Assembly: GCF_042668085.1 (NCBI RefSeq)
Contig: NZ_JBHVBO010000004.1
Location: 1-64,000 of the forward strand
Direction: 5' to 3'
Source: Isoptericola sp042668085
GTDB lineage: Bacteria > Actinomycetota > Actinomycetes > Actinomycetales > Cellulomonadaceae
Length of the DNA stretch: 64,000 nucleotides
The position numbers and the translations under genes were made by a program. Position 1 is the stretch's first letter. Every line of letters begins with the position of its first letter. Shown here in pieces: positions 16,957-24,241 of the stretch. Below the pieces are notes generated by a model. That model was not told the origin of the DNA and ran no database searches. It saw only the letters and a program-made list of their open reading frames with translations.

Positions 16957-17862
16957 GTGACCTTCAACGAGGGCGGCGAGTTCGAGGGTGGCCGGGTCCG
17001 CAAGGGTGCGGGGGGACGCCGCGGCGCGGTCGTCGGCGGCGGCATCGGCGCCGTCGTCGTCGCGCTGCTGGCCGTGTTCCTCGGCGGCGGCGACCTGGGC
17101 CAGCTCACCGGGGCCCTCGGCGGCGCGGTCCAGGACGCCGGGGCGCCCGCCGGCGACGGCCAGGAGCAGTACGTCGACTCGTGCACCGCCGAGCAGGCCA
17201 ACACCGACCGCGAGTGCCGCCTCTCGGCCACCGTGCAGTCGCTCGACGCCTACTGGGAGCGCGTGCTGCCGCAGCAGGCGGGGGTGGAGTACGCGCTGCC
17301 GCCGGTGGAGAGCTTCTCCGGGTCGACGACGACGGGGTGCGGTTCCGCGACCAGCGCGACGGGCCCGTTCTACTGCCCGCCCGACCAGACCGTCTACGTC
17401 GACGTGTCGTTCTTCGACCAGCTCACCGCCCAGTTCGGCGCCGAGGGCGGACCGCTGGCGGAGGAGTACGTCGTGGCGCACGAGGTGGGCCACCACGTGG
17501 AGCAGCTCGTCGGCGCGATGGACGCCGCCGACCGCAGCGGCAGCGGGCCCGAGTCCGACTCCGTGCGCATCGAGCTCATGGCCGACTGCCTCGCGGGGAT
17601 GTGGGCGGGGTCCGCGGCGACCGAGGTCGACCCCGACACCGGCGTGACGTTCCTCGACCCGATCTCCCCGGCCGAGCTGCGGCAGGCGCTCGGCGCCGCC
17701 GCGGCCGTCGGCGACGACCGCATCCAGCAGCAGGCCACCGGCCAGGTCAGCCCGGAGGGCTTCACCCACGGCACCTCCGAGCAGCGGGTGCGGTGGTTCA
17801 CCGTCGGGTACGAGGGCGGCACCCTGACCGACTGCGACACCTTCTCGGCGCGAACGCTGTGA
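16957..17862 (+). CDS. YpfJ-type neutral zinc metallopeptidase
   Basis: 301 residues beginning MTFNEGGEFEGGRVRKGAGG, the typical start of this family. Residues 24-44 are a single membrane anchor. The extracellular catalytic domain has HEVGHH with His175, Glu176 and His179, the third ligand region in RIELMADCLAGMWAG, and the family hallmark FYCPPDQTVYVDVSFF at about 138-153. It also carries paired cysteines (C76/C87, C128/C140) that could form disulfides. The substrate is unknown. The gene stands alone between peptidase E and the ATP-grasp gene. Confidence 0.9.
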   Translation: MTFNEGGEFEGGRVRKGAGGRRGAVVGGGIGAVVVALLAVFLGGGDLGQLTGALGGAVQDAGAPAGDGQEQYVDSCTAEQANTDRECRLSATVQSLDAYWERVLPQQAGVEYALPPVESFSGSTTTGCGSATSATGPFYCPPDQTVYVDVSFFDQLTAQFGAEGGPLAEEYVVAHEVGHHVEQLVGAMDAADRSGSGPESDSVRIELMADCLAGMWAGSAATEVDPDTGVTFLDPISPAELRQALGAAAAVGDDRIQQQATGQVSPEGFTHGTSEQRVRWFTVGYEGGTLTDCDTFSARTL

Positions 17863-17896
17863 GCCGCTCCCGGCTGCACCCCTCGCGGGCCGACCC

Positions 17897-17902
17897 TACG
17901 AT
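17897..17902 (+). promoter_or_regulatory. -10 element of the ATP-grasp/glycosyltransferase operon (leaderless)
   Basis: TACGAT on plus, 6 nt before the ATG at 17909. Confidence 0.5.
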
Positions 17903-17908
17903 CCGACC

Positions 17909-18835
17909 ATGGGTGACACGCCGGCACAGCTCACGATCCTCGTGACCGGGGCGTCGGGGCCCGCCGGCAGGGCACTCGGCCCGCAGCTCGCGCGACGCGC
18001 CGACGCCGACCGCCGCCGGGTCGTGGGGGTCGACCTCGCGCCGTCCCCCGGGACGGGGTACGACGCGGTCGAGGCCGTGCCTGCGGCCGCCGACCCCGCC
18101 TACGACGCCGCGACGCTCGACCTGCTGCGTCGTCACCGCCCTCGCCTCGTCGTCCCGACCGTCTCCGACGAGCTGCCGCGGCTCGCGGTCCTCGCCACCG
18201 CCGCGGGGCTCGGCGGCTCGGTGGTGCTCTCGGCGCCAGGTCCCACCGCGGTCGCCGCCGACAAGCTGCTGACGATGTGGGCGCTCGAGCGTCAGGGCGT
18301 CTCCGTCCCGCGGCACCTTCCCGCGGCCGCGCTGGGCTCGGCGAAGGAGGCCCTGGTCTGGGCGGACGGTCCGGTCGTCGTCAAGCCGCGCGTCGCCCGC
18401 GGCGGGCGGGGCGTGCACGTCGTCGAGGACGCCGACGACCCGGTCTGGGCGAGCACGGACGCCTCCTGGGTGGTGCAGGCCTTCGCCCCCGGCACCGAGT
18501 ACAGCCCCCAGGTGTACCGCTCCCCCGCCGACGGACGCTGCGTCGTCGTCGTGCTCGAGAAGACGGGCCGCAAGGAGGGCCGCGTGGGCAACGCGACCTC
18601 GGTGGAGCGGCTGCCGGCAGGCACGGCCGACGACGTCGCGAAGCTCGCTGCCCGCACCGCGGAGGCGCTCGACCTCGTGGGCCCGCTGGACATGGACGTG
18701 CGGCGCCTCGCCGACGGCACGCCGGTGGTCCTCGAGGTCAATGCCCGGTTCGGCGCCGTCTCGGCGGCCGCCCCGGAGGTGCTGGACGCCGTCCTCGACG
18801 AGTGGCTCTCGGCGGTCGGCGGGTCCGCGCCGTGA
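17909..18835 (+). CDS. ATP-grasp domain protein (CarB/PurK-like)
   Basis: 308 residues. The N-terminus is a Rossmann-like pre-ATP-grasp domain (ILVTGASGPAGRALGPQLAR, 10-29). The ATP-grasp core follows: ADKLLTMWALERQGVSVPRH near 113-132, VVVKPRVARGGRGVHVV (ATP-binding Lys and Gly loop), and the metal site VLEVNARFG at about 275-283. Such enzymes ligate a carboxylate to an amine or thiol through an acyl-phosphate. The stop shares a base with the glycosyltransferase ATG (TGATG), so they are one operon. It might add an amino acid or similar group to a sugar precursor or to the nascent polymer; this is inference from neighbours. Confidence 0.85.
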   Translation: MGDTPAQLTILVTGASGPAGRALGPQLARRADADRRRVVGVDLAPSPGTGYDAVEAVPAAADPAYDAATLDLLRRHRPRLVVPTVSDELPRLAVLATAAGLGGSVVLSAPGPTAVAADKLLTMWALERQGVSVPRHLPAAALGSAKEALVWADGPVVVKPRVARGGRGVHVVEDADDPVWASTDASWVVQAFAPGTEYSPQVYRSPADGRCVVVVLEKTGRKEGRVGNATSVERLPAGTADDVAKLAARTAEALDLVGPLDMDVRRLADGTPVVLEVNARFGAVSAAAPEVLDAVLDEWLSAVGGSAP

Positions 18836-20106
18836 TGTCCGTCCTCGTCGCGCTCGTCCTGGTCCTCGGTCTCTCGCTGCTGGTCGTGGGCGTGGTGCGG
18901 CTCGCCTTCGTCCCGGCGGCCCTCGTCTTCGAGGCCAGGCGCCGGCGCGACGAACCGGGCCCGGCCGGGTGCGGGCCGATGTTCCCCGTGGCGCCCATGG
19001 TGAGCGTCGTCGTGCCGGCGTACGAGGAGTCGGTGGTGATCGAGAACTGCGTGCGCTCCGTGCTGCGCAGTGCACACCCCTCGCTCGAGATCGTGTGCGT
19101 CGACGACGGCTCGTCGGACGACACGTTCGCGCGCATGCAGCGGCTCGCGGCCGAGCATCCGCAGGTGCGGGCCCTGCGCCAGGACAACGCCGGCAAGGGC
19201 GCGGCGCTCAACACGGGCATCGCGGCGGCGCGGGGCGACGTGCTCGTGCTCGTCGACGCCGACGGGTTGTTCCGGCCGGACACGATCACGCGGCTGCTCC
19301 GCGGGTTCCGGGACGACCGGGTCGGCGCCGTCTGCGGCAACGACCGGCCCGTGAACCTCGACCGGGTCCTCACCCGGCTGCTGTCCCTCATCAGCCACGT
19401 GGGGACGGGGCTGATGCGTCGCGCGCTCGACGTGCTGGGGTGCCTGCCGATCGTGTCGGGGAACATCGGGGCCTTCCGGCGGGACGTGCTCGACCGTGTC
19501 GGCGCGCTGCACACCGACACCCTCGGCGAGGACCTCGAGCTGACGTGGCGCGTGGCACGGGCGGGCTACCGGGTGACGTTCGCGCCCGACGCCCTGGTGT
19601 ACGCGGAGTCGCCGTCGACCCTGCGCGGCCTGTGGCGCCAGCGGGTGCGGTGGGCGCGCGGCCTGCTCCAGGTGACCTCGATGCACCGCTCGATGGTCGG
19701 CAACCCGCGCTACGGCGCGTTCGGGATGTACCTCCTGTACAACACCGCGGCCCAGGTCGTCGCGCCGTTCGTGCAGGTGCTGGCCATGATCGTGCTCGCC
19801 GTCCTGGTCGCCGTCGACGGGCCCTCGTGGGCGCCGTCCTCGTGGTGGGGGTGGGTGCTGCTGCTCGGCCTGCCGCTGTCGCTCGCGCTGTTGCTCCTCG
19901 CCGTCCTCCTCGACCGGGCGCCCGGGGATCTCCGGCAGCTGTGGACCCTCCCGTTGTGGCCCGTCTACTCGCTGATGATGACCTTCGTCGTGCTCGACGC
20001 CGCGCGGCTCGAGCTGGGGAACGCGGAGAACCGATGGAACAAGCTCGACCGCAGCGGGACGGTGTCGGTGCGCGGCCTCGTCGACGACGATGGCCGTGGC
20101 TCCTGA
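18835..20106 (+). CDS. Processive family 2 glycosyltransferase (PgaC/IcaA/NodC-like)
   Basis: 423 residues from ATG 18835. An N-terminal membrane segment (3-28) precedes the GT2 domain: VVVPAYEES, VDDGSSDDT (Asp90/91), DADG (141-144), TLGEDLELTWR (catalytic Asp233) and QRVRW at 269-273. The Q-x-x-R-W motif marks processive beta-glycan synthases such as poly-N-acetylglucosamine, hyaluronan and cellulose synthases. Two to three more membrane segments follow (about 308-395), forming the export channel. It probably polymerises and extrudes an envelope polysaccharide from a UDP-sugar. Its last 73 bp also encode the start of the next protein in another frame. Confidence 0.9.
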   Translation: MSVLVALVLVLGLSLLVVGVVRLAFVPAALVFEARRRRDEPGPAGCGPMFPVAPMVSVVVPAYEESVVIENCVRSVLRSAHPSLEIVCVDDGSSDDTFARMQRLAAEHPQVRALRQDNAGKGAALNTGIAAARGDVLVLVDADGLFRPDTITRLLRGFRDDRVGAVCGNDRPVNLDRVLTRLLSLISHVGTGLMRRALDVLGCLPIVSGNIGAFRRDVLDRVGALHTDTLGEDLELTWRVARAGYRVTFAPDALVYAESPSTLRGLWRQRVRWARGLLQVTSMHRSMVGNPRYGAFGMYLLYNTAAQVVAPFVQVLAMIVLAVLVAVDGPSWAPSSWWGWVLLLGLPLSLALLLLAVLLDRAPGDLRQLWTLPLWPVYSLMMTFVVLDAARLELGNAENRWNKLDRSGTVSVRGLVDDDGRGS

Positions 20107-21284
20107 CCGTGGTCCTCGCGCTGGCCGCCGCCGTCGGCGCCGCCGTCCTCGTCGCGCGCCCGTGGCAGGACGTGCCGCCGACCATGCGGCCCGCCGTCGC
20201 GCCCGAGGAGGAGCGTTCCGTCAGCGTCGACTTCGGCATCGTGACCGACCCCGGCACGGACTGGGCCGCGATCGACCGGCACCTCGACGCCGCGGGCGCC
20301 AACAGCGTCGACCTCAACGCGGGGCGGGTCGAGTTCACGGCGTTCGACTGGCCCGCGCACCCGGACGCCGCGGCCGAGCCCGGCACCGACCACCTGTCGC
20401 GCGCGGCCCGCGCCGTGCGGGAGGGCCCCGACGGCACCCCGCGCCAGATCGGGCTCATCGTCGACGCGTTCGTCCCCGAGTGGATCCGGGCCGACCGCTC
20501 GATCGCCGGCGTCGCCGCCGACGGCAGCAGCCGCTCCCCCTACCGGGCCTCGGCCTCCCAGCTCGCCACGGGCGAGGTGGGCGACCGGCTCGTCGAGTAC
20601 GTCACCGACCTCGGCGAGCGCTACGACCCCAGCCGGATCGCCGTCACCGAGCTCTTCCTCGACCACCTCAGCTTCGGCGACGACGACCTCGCCCTGTACC
20701 GCGAGATGACGGGCGCCGACGACTGGCCCCGGGACGCCGGCGGCGAGATCGACGAGGACTCCCCCGAGCTGGGGGCCTGGCGGTCGGAGGTGCTGGCGGG
20801 GCTGCTGGCCCGGATGCGCGCCGGGCTCGACGGCGTGCGCGGCGGCCAGGGCGAGCGGATCGAGCTCGCGATGGACGTCCGGGTCGACTGGGACGATCCG
20901 GCCGCCGGCGTGCCGTCCACCGGGCACGACTACGAGATCCTGCTCCGGTCCGCCGACCGCCTCGTCGTGTGGGCCTACGTGGGGCAGGACCGCACGCCCG
21001 CGGAGGTCGAGGGTCTCACCGCGGCCCTGGAGGAGGCCGGGTACGACATGTCCCGCTTCACGGTGTCCGTCGGCCTGTGGGCGGGGGCGGCGGACGCGGA
21101 CCCGCCCCAGGCGATCACGCCGGGGCGCATGGCCGAGACCGCCGAGGCGGCGGGCACCCACGGCGTCACCGACGTCAACGTCACGCCGCTCTCGCACCTG
21201 TCGGACGCGCACTGGGCCGCGTTCGCTGAGCTGTGGGGGCCGTCCTCCGCGCCGGGGTCGGTCAGCCCTTCGCCGCCGGGGTGA
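20034..21284 (+). CDS. Membrane-anchored putative TIM-barrel hydrolase (PgaB C-domain/GHL-like)
   Basis: 416 residues from ATG 20034, which lies inside the glycosyltransferase gene but has GGAG 6 nt upstream and yields an Arg-rich cytoplasmic start (ARPRRRRWPW) before a membrane segment (about 22-42), fitting the positive-inside rule. The outer domain has an alternating helix/strand pattern of a TIM barrel: WAAIDRHLDAAGANSVDLNA, RIAVTELFLDHLSFGDDD (acidic residues at a strand end) and RLVVWAYVGQDRTPAE. This resembles glycoside-hydrolase-like barrels such as the C-terminal domain of PgaB, but no family assignment is certain. Position after a processive glycosyltransferase supports a role in cutting or binding the exported glycan. 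It ends 23 bp inside the convergent kinase gene. Confidence 0.75.
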   Translation: MEQARPQRDGVGARPRRRRWPWLLTVVLALAAAVGAAVLVARPWQDVPPTMRPAVAPEEERSVSVDFGIVTDPGTDWAAIDRHLDAAGANSVDLNAGRVEFTAFDWPAHPDAAAEPGTDHLSRAARAVREGPDGTPRQIGLIVDAFVPEWIRADRSIAGVAADGSSRSPYRASASQLATGEVGDRLVEYVTDLGERYDPSRIAVTELFLDHLSFGDDDLALYREMTGADDWPRDAGGEIDEDSPELGAWRSEVLAGLLARMRAGLDGVRGGQGERIELAMDVRVDWDDPAAGVPSTGHDYEILLRSADRLVVWAYVGQDRTPAEVEGLTAALEEAGYDMSRFTVSVGLWAGAADADPPQAITPGRMAETAEAAGTHGVTDVNVTPLSHLSDAHWAAFAELWGPSSAPGSVSPSPPG

Positions 21285-23028
21285 TGTCGGGCAGGGTCAC
21301 GTCGACCTCCGTGCCGCGCCCGGGCTCGCTGCGAAACGTCATCGTCCCTCCGTGGTCCTGGACGATCTGGTCCACGAGCGAGAGGCCCAGCCCCACGCCC
21401 CGCACGCGACGCCGGCGAGTCTCCCGCGAGCGGTAGAAGCGCTCGGTGATCCGCCCCAGCTCGTCGGCGGGGATGCCCGACCCCTGGTCCACGACCTGCA
21501 GCCGCGCGAGCCGGGCGTCGTGGGGACCGAGCCCCGCCGTCACCGTGACCTGCACACGGCCGCCCCGCTCGCTGTACTTCACGGCGTTGCTCAGCAGGTT
21601 GTCCACCACCTGTCCGAGGCGCCCGGCGTCCGAGCGCAGCGGCACGCTCGTGTCCCCGGCGACCTCCACGTCGATCCCCGCCGCCTCCGCCGCCGGACGT
21701 TCGTTCGCCACGGCCTCGCGCACCACCTCGACGACGTCGATCTCGTCCGCCACCAGCGCATACCTCCCCGACGCCATCTGCGCGCTCGTGAGCAGGTCGT
21801 CGACCAGCGACCGCAGCCGGCGCGCGTTGCGGTCCACGACCGCCAGGTAGCCGCGCTGCTCCTCGTCGAGCCGGTCGCCCTCGAGCCGCAGCAGTTCGAG
21901 GTAGCCGAGGATCGACGCGAGCGGGGTGCGCAGCTCGTGGCTCACGAGGCCGATGAACTCGTCCTGCGTGCGCTCCTCCTCGACACGTGCGGTCACGTCG
22001 GTGGCGACCACCAGGTATCCGGCGGGCAGCTCCGGCGCCTGCCCTTCGAGCGCGGGCCGCTCGGTCACGACGAGCTCCAGCTGCCGCGGCGTCCCGTCGG
22101 GCAGGACGCCGGCCCAGACCTGCGACTGGGCCCCGCCCTCGATCGCGTGCCCCAGCACCACCCGGTTGGCCGCATCGGCTCCGGTCGGCGCGCCGGGCTC
22201 GTCCAGCCGCGCGGCGAGCGCCTCCGGGGCCACCAGCTCCGCCACGTCGTGGCCGACCAGGTCCGCCTCGGCACGCCCGAGGAGGCGCTCTCCTCCCGGG
22301 TTGACGGAGACGATCCGGCCCGCGAAGTCGGTCGCGACGAAGCCCTGCTCGGTCGCCGCGTCCAGGATGCTCCGCAGCGTGTCGCGGGAGTGGCGGAGCC
22401 GTCGCGCCCCCACGGCGAGCTGGTCCCGGGCCCGGCGGAGCTGCCGCGCCTGGCGCCGGGACACGCTGACGATCCCGTGAGCGCCGACGGCGACGAAGCC
22501 GAGGATGAGCAGGTCGACGAACGCGTGCACGGCGGGGGGCAGCCGGCCCGGGACGTCGATCGGCCAGATCGTCGGCGCGAGCAGCACCACGGCCGCGCCC
22601 CCGAGCCCCACCACCATGCCCCAGACGCCGGGCTGCAGTGCCAGGCTCACCACGGGCATGAAGAGCAGGACGTCGAACGCCGTCAGGCTGTACCCGGAGC
22701 CCAGCTCGAGCATGCCGATCGCGAAGATCTGCACCAGCGGCAGGAGGAGCTGCCAGGTCCTGGGCCACCGCTCCCACCGGCCCAGGCTGCCGACCGCCTG
22801 GACCAGCCCCACCAGCACGGTCGCGGTGACGAGGAGTCTCGGGTTGGACGGCTCCGGCTCCCACAGCGCGCTCTGCCCCGCCGGGCCCCAGAGCAGGAAG
22901 GCGAGGACGGCCGCGAACGCGACCGTCACCGGGAGCTGGCGCAGCCCGACGGCGTCGTCGGCGAACCAGGCGTCGACGACGCGGCGGTACGCCGCGTCCA
23001 CGCGCCGGACGAGTCCGCTCGGTCTCAC
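21262..23028 (-). CDS. Membrane PAS sensor histidine kinase
   Basis: 588 residues from GTG 23028, overlapping the stop of the upstream response regulator gene (GTGA). Residues 32-185 hold about five or six membrane segments with no large outer loop. A linker helix (188-220) leads to a PAS domain (about 218-345, with GFVATDFAGRIVSVNPGGERLLG). HisKA has the H-box VSHELRTPLAS with His364; the ATPase domain shows the N-box DNLLSNAVKYS, G1 VVDQGSGIP and G2 GVGLGLSLVDQIV. It should phosphorylate the partner REC-PIG-L protein encoded in the same operon. Membrane-embedded sensing plus PAS suggests a lipid, redox or envelope signal; the actual signal is unknown. Confidence 0.92.
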   Translation of the reverse strand: MRPSGLVRRVDAAYRRVVDAWFADDAVGLRQLPVTVAFAAVLAFLLWGPAGQSALWEPEPSNPRLLVTATVLVGLVQAVGSLGRWERWPRTWQLLLPLVQIFAIGMLELGSGYSLTAFDVLLFMPVVSLALQPGVWGMVVGLGGAAVVLLAPTIWPIDVPGRLPPAVHAFVDLLILGFVAVGAHGIVSVSRRQARQLRRARDQLAVGARRLRHSRDTLRSILDAATEQGFVATDFAGRIVSVNPGGERLLGRAEADLVGHDVAELVAPEALAARLDEPGAPTGADAANRVVLGHAIEGGAQSQVWAGVLPDGTPRQLELVVTERPALEGQAPELPAGYLVVATDVTARVEEERTQDEFIGLVSHELRTPLASILGYLELLRLEGDRLDEEQRGYLAVVDRNARRLRSLVDDLLTSAQMASGRYALVADEIDVVEVVREAVANERPAAEAAGIDVEVAGDTSVPLRSDAGRLGQVVDNLLSNAVKYSERGGRVQVTVTAGLGPHDARLARLQVVDQGSGIPADELGRITERFYRSRETRRRRVRGVGLGLSLVDQIVQDHGGTMTFRSEPGRGTEVDVTLPDITPAAKG

Positions 23029-24098
23029 CCGCCGCTCCCGTGCGCGGCGGCGCCCTGGCCGTCGACGGCAGCCGTCGCACGCAGCGGGCTCGCGGTCGCG
23101 ACCGTCTCGCTGGTGCGCACGGTCTCGAGCGGCTCGACCTCGCGCGCCGGGCTGAACCGGGCCCAGTAGCGGGCCGTCGCCCGGATCACGTCGGGCTGCA
23201 TGTACTCCCGGTGCGCCTGTGACGTGTACGCGGCGAGCATCCGGAGCTTCGTCTCGACGAACCCGTCGACCGCCACGAACCGGTTCGGGGCGAACGCGAC
23301 CGTAGCCGACGGGCTCTGGAAGCACCAGAGGCTGGGCACCTGCCGGGCGCCGACCTGCACGGCCTCGTTCACCGCCCGGTGGTCCTGGTGCCGGTCGTGG
23401 GCGCTGTGGGTGTAGATCCGGTGGGGCACGATCTCCGCGACGACGTCCTCGACCGCGCTGATGAGGCCGTCGGCCGGGTCGAGCCTGGTGTCGGGGAAGT
23501 CGAGGTGCACCAGCCGGGCGCCCACCACCGCCGCGGCTTCCAGCGCCTCGTCGTGACGGGCGGCCGCCGTCCCCCCGACGGCCCCGCCCGAGAGCGTGAG
23601 GATTACGATCTCGTCCCCCGCCGCGGCGTGCGCGGCGAGCGTGCCGCCCACGCCGATCTCCACGTCGTCGGGGTGCGCCCCGACCGCGAGGACGCGCAGG
23701 CGCGACGCGTCCCGCTCGCGGCGGGCGCGCTGGGCGAGCTCGGTCGCACGCTCCACGACCTGGGACGCCGTCACGGGTTTCACGAGGAAGTCGTCGGCGG
23801 CCTCGCGCAGGGCCTCGACGGCGTGGGACACCGTCGGGTACGCCGTGACGATCATGACCGGCAGCGTCGGGTCCGTCGCGCGGACGTCGGGGATGATCTC
23901 GAGGCCGGAGCGGCCGGGGAGCTGGATGTCGCTGACGAGCACGTCGAACCGCTGCCGGCGCAGCTCCGCGAGCGCCACCTCGGCGTCCCCGGCGACGACG
24001 ACCCGCATCCCCCCGTAGCGCTCCAGGGCGATGCGCAGGAACTCCGCCGCGTCGTGGTCGTCCTCGAGCACGAGCGCCCGGAATCGGTCCTCGGACAC
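23025..24098 (-). CDS. Response regulator with PIG-L deacetylase output domain
   Basis: 357 residues from GTG 24098 with GGAGGAAG as ribosome binding site. Residues 6-122 are a receiver domain: acidic pocket Glu12-Asp13-Asp14, phosphoacceptor Asp57 in VSDIQLPG, switch Thr in VTAY and Lys107 in VKPV. Residues 134-320 are a PIG-L/LmbE zinc deacetylase: AHPDD at 141-145, then the metal/substrate motif HSAHDRHQDHRAV. PIG-L enzymes remove N-acetyl groups from GlcNAc-containing small molecules (MshB, GlcNAc-PI deacetylase). Instead of DNA binding, phosphorylation here should control an enzyme. It is co-translated with the histidine kinase. Confidence 0.92.
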   Translation of the reverse strand: MSEDRFRALVLEDDHDAAEFLRIALERYGGMRVVVAGDAEVALAELRRQRFDVLVSDIQLPGRSGLEIIPDVRATDPTLPVMIVTAYPTVSHAVEALREAADDFLVKPVTASQVVERATELAQRARRERDASRLRVLAVGAHPDDVEIGVGGTLAAHAAAGDEIVILTLSGGAVGGTAAARHDEALEAAAVVGARLVHLDFPDTRLDPADGLISAVEDVVAEIVPHRIYTHSAHDRHQDHRAVNEAVQVGARQVPSLWCFQSPSATVAFAPNRFVAVDGFVETKLRMLAAYTSQAHREYMQPDVIRATARYWARFSPAREVEPLETVRTSETVATASPLRATAAVDGQGAAAHGSGG

Positions 24099-24130
24099 GG
24101 CCTTCCTCCCCCGGATGTCGCCTGGCTCGT

Positions 24131-24136
24131 ACCGTA
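24131..24136 (-). promoter_or_regulatory. -10 element of the REC-PIG-L/kinase operon
   Basis: TACGGT on minus, giving a ~26-nt leader that contains the GGAGGAAG ribosome binding site. The 143-bp gap to the galactosidase gene holds nothing else I can identify. Confidence 0.45.
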
Positions 24137-24241
24137 CGCGCGCCGCGCGGAGGGCGCCCGTGGACGGCGGTCCGGCGGGGCGAGGAGGAACGCGGGCGCG
24201 CGAGGCCGGCGTCGACGACGTCCGGTGCCCCCGAGCCGACC

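Noticed and set aside
17909..18835. Calling the ATP-grasp protein a carbamoyl-phosphate synthase subunit.
   Set aside because: At 308 residues it is far too short and has only one ATP-grasp unit; the gene neighbours are envelope-related.
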